Of a DNA stretch of 64,000 nt, positions 63,775 through 64,000 are shown piece by piece. Within the stretch, counting starts at the first letter, position 1. Each line of letters opens with the position of its first letter. Origin of the DNA: Gaiellasilicea sp963806955 (GTDB lineage Bacteria; Actinomycetota; Thermoleophilia; Gaiellales; Gaiellaceae); NCBI GenBank assembly GCA_963806955.1, contig CAWDZG010000002.1:1302001-1366000 (forward strand), in the 5' to 3' direction. Below the pieces are notes generated by a model. That model saw only the letters and a list, made by a program, of their open reading frames with translations, did not search any database and had not been told where the DNA came from. A program made the translations under genes and the position numbers.

Positions 63775-64000
63775 GTGAGCAGACGCCACCTGATCATGCT
63801 GCTCGCGCTCGCCTCGCTCTGGGGCTCGTCCTTCCTGTTCATCGAGATCGCCCTGCGCGACCTCGCCCCCTCGACGCTGATCCTGCTGCGGATGGCCTTC
63901 GGCGCCCTGGCGCTCGCGGTCTACGTCCGGCTCGCCCGTCACCGGCTCTCGGTGCTCCGCCCATACGTGCGCCGGCTGGCGCTGCTGGGGGTGCTCAACA
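63775..64000 (+). CDS. EamA/DMT family transporter (partial, runs off the window)
   Basis: The first 75 residues of a DMT transporter: SRRHLIMLLALASLWGSSFL, then FIEIALRDLAPSTLILLRMA and GALALAVYVRLA. These are helices 1-2 of the first EamA repeat, with the family's LWGSSF motif. GTG 63775 is preceded by gagga at 63767-63771, a good ribosome binding site, unlike most genes here. The substrate is unknown and the 3' end is missing. It is a different protein from the EamA gene at 50.1 kb. Confidence 0.85.
   Translation, partial: MSRRHLIMLLALASLWGSSFLFIEIALRDLAPSTLILLRMAFGALALAVYVRLARHRLSVLRPYVRRLALLGVLN

Overview
The window is very GC-rich chromosomal DNA, packed almost end to end with genes. 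Most neighbouring genes overlap by 1-14 bases through GTGA or ATGA junctions. The gene content includes F420 cofactor biosynthesis, a ferrochelatase of the coproporphyrin type, an Fe-S type PurF, many leaderless-looking promoters and small conserved actinobacterial proteins. Together these suggest an actinobacterium, most likely from the deep-branching class Thermoleophilia (Gaiella- or Solirubrobacter-like). The class is an inference. No rRNA, tRNA, CRISPR array or insertion sequence was seen, and no gene-free stretch exceeds 300 bases.

Positions 1-35,100 hold a large surface-polysaccharide locus. It contains about a dozen GT4 and three GT2 glycosyltransferases and one CgeB-like glycosyltransferase. 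It also has three GT-C type membrane glycosyltransferases, an O-antigen ligase/polymerase-like protein, a Wzx-type flippase and four possible sugar-modifying enzymes (two methyltransferases near GTs plus a dehydratase/methyltransferase/epimerase operon). There are two different initiating phosphosugar transferases: a WbaP-like one at 7.1-8.6 kb, and a WecA/MraY-like one fused to a CapD-type N-terminal region at 32.3-34.2 kb. An ABC-2 permease lies at 34.2 kb, and its probable Wzt-like ATPase lies at 37.7 kb, on the other side of hemE-hemH. The locus therefore seems able to support both a Wzx/Wzy and an ABC-dependent export route.

Positions 35,800-64,000 are mostly housekeeping and cofactor genes. 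In order these are hemE-hemH; the ABC ATPase; a PolX-like protein whose polymerase active site looks lost; and a four-gene F420 operon (cofC, cofD, npdG, cofE). Next come a convergent nirK-dsbA-VKOR operon, a flavin amine oxidase with a cupin, an HD-GYP response regulator, an adenosine deaminase-like enzyme, an EamA transporter and cystathionine beta-synthase. These are followed by a MerB-like protein with an in-frame UGA, then purM-purN-purH, a CtaG-like protein, a RsbW-like kinase, and a purL-purF-MOSC operon.

The most striking observation is at 52,761-53,429. A MerB-like (alkylmercury lyase family) reading frame is interrupted by a single TGA exactly where MerB has its second catalytic cysteine. 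A stem-loop with a GGUC apical loop starts just after it, as in bacterial SECIS elements, so this is a strong selenoprotein candidate. A second theme is promoter architecture: many genes have a TAnnnT box ending 6-8 bases before the start codon, which predicts leaderless mRNAs and resolves several start sites. A caution is that about twenty genes, concentrated at 1-8.6, 10.9-13.5 and 30-35 kb, contain single-base frameshifts. These mostly fall in short G/C runs and look like sequencing or assembly errors rather than decay.
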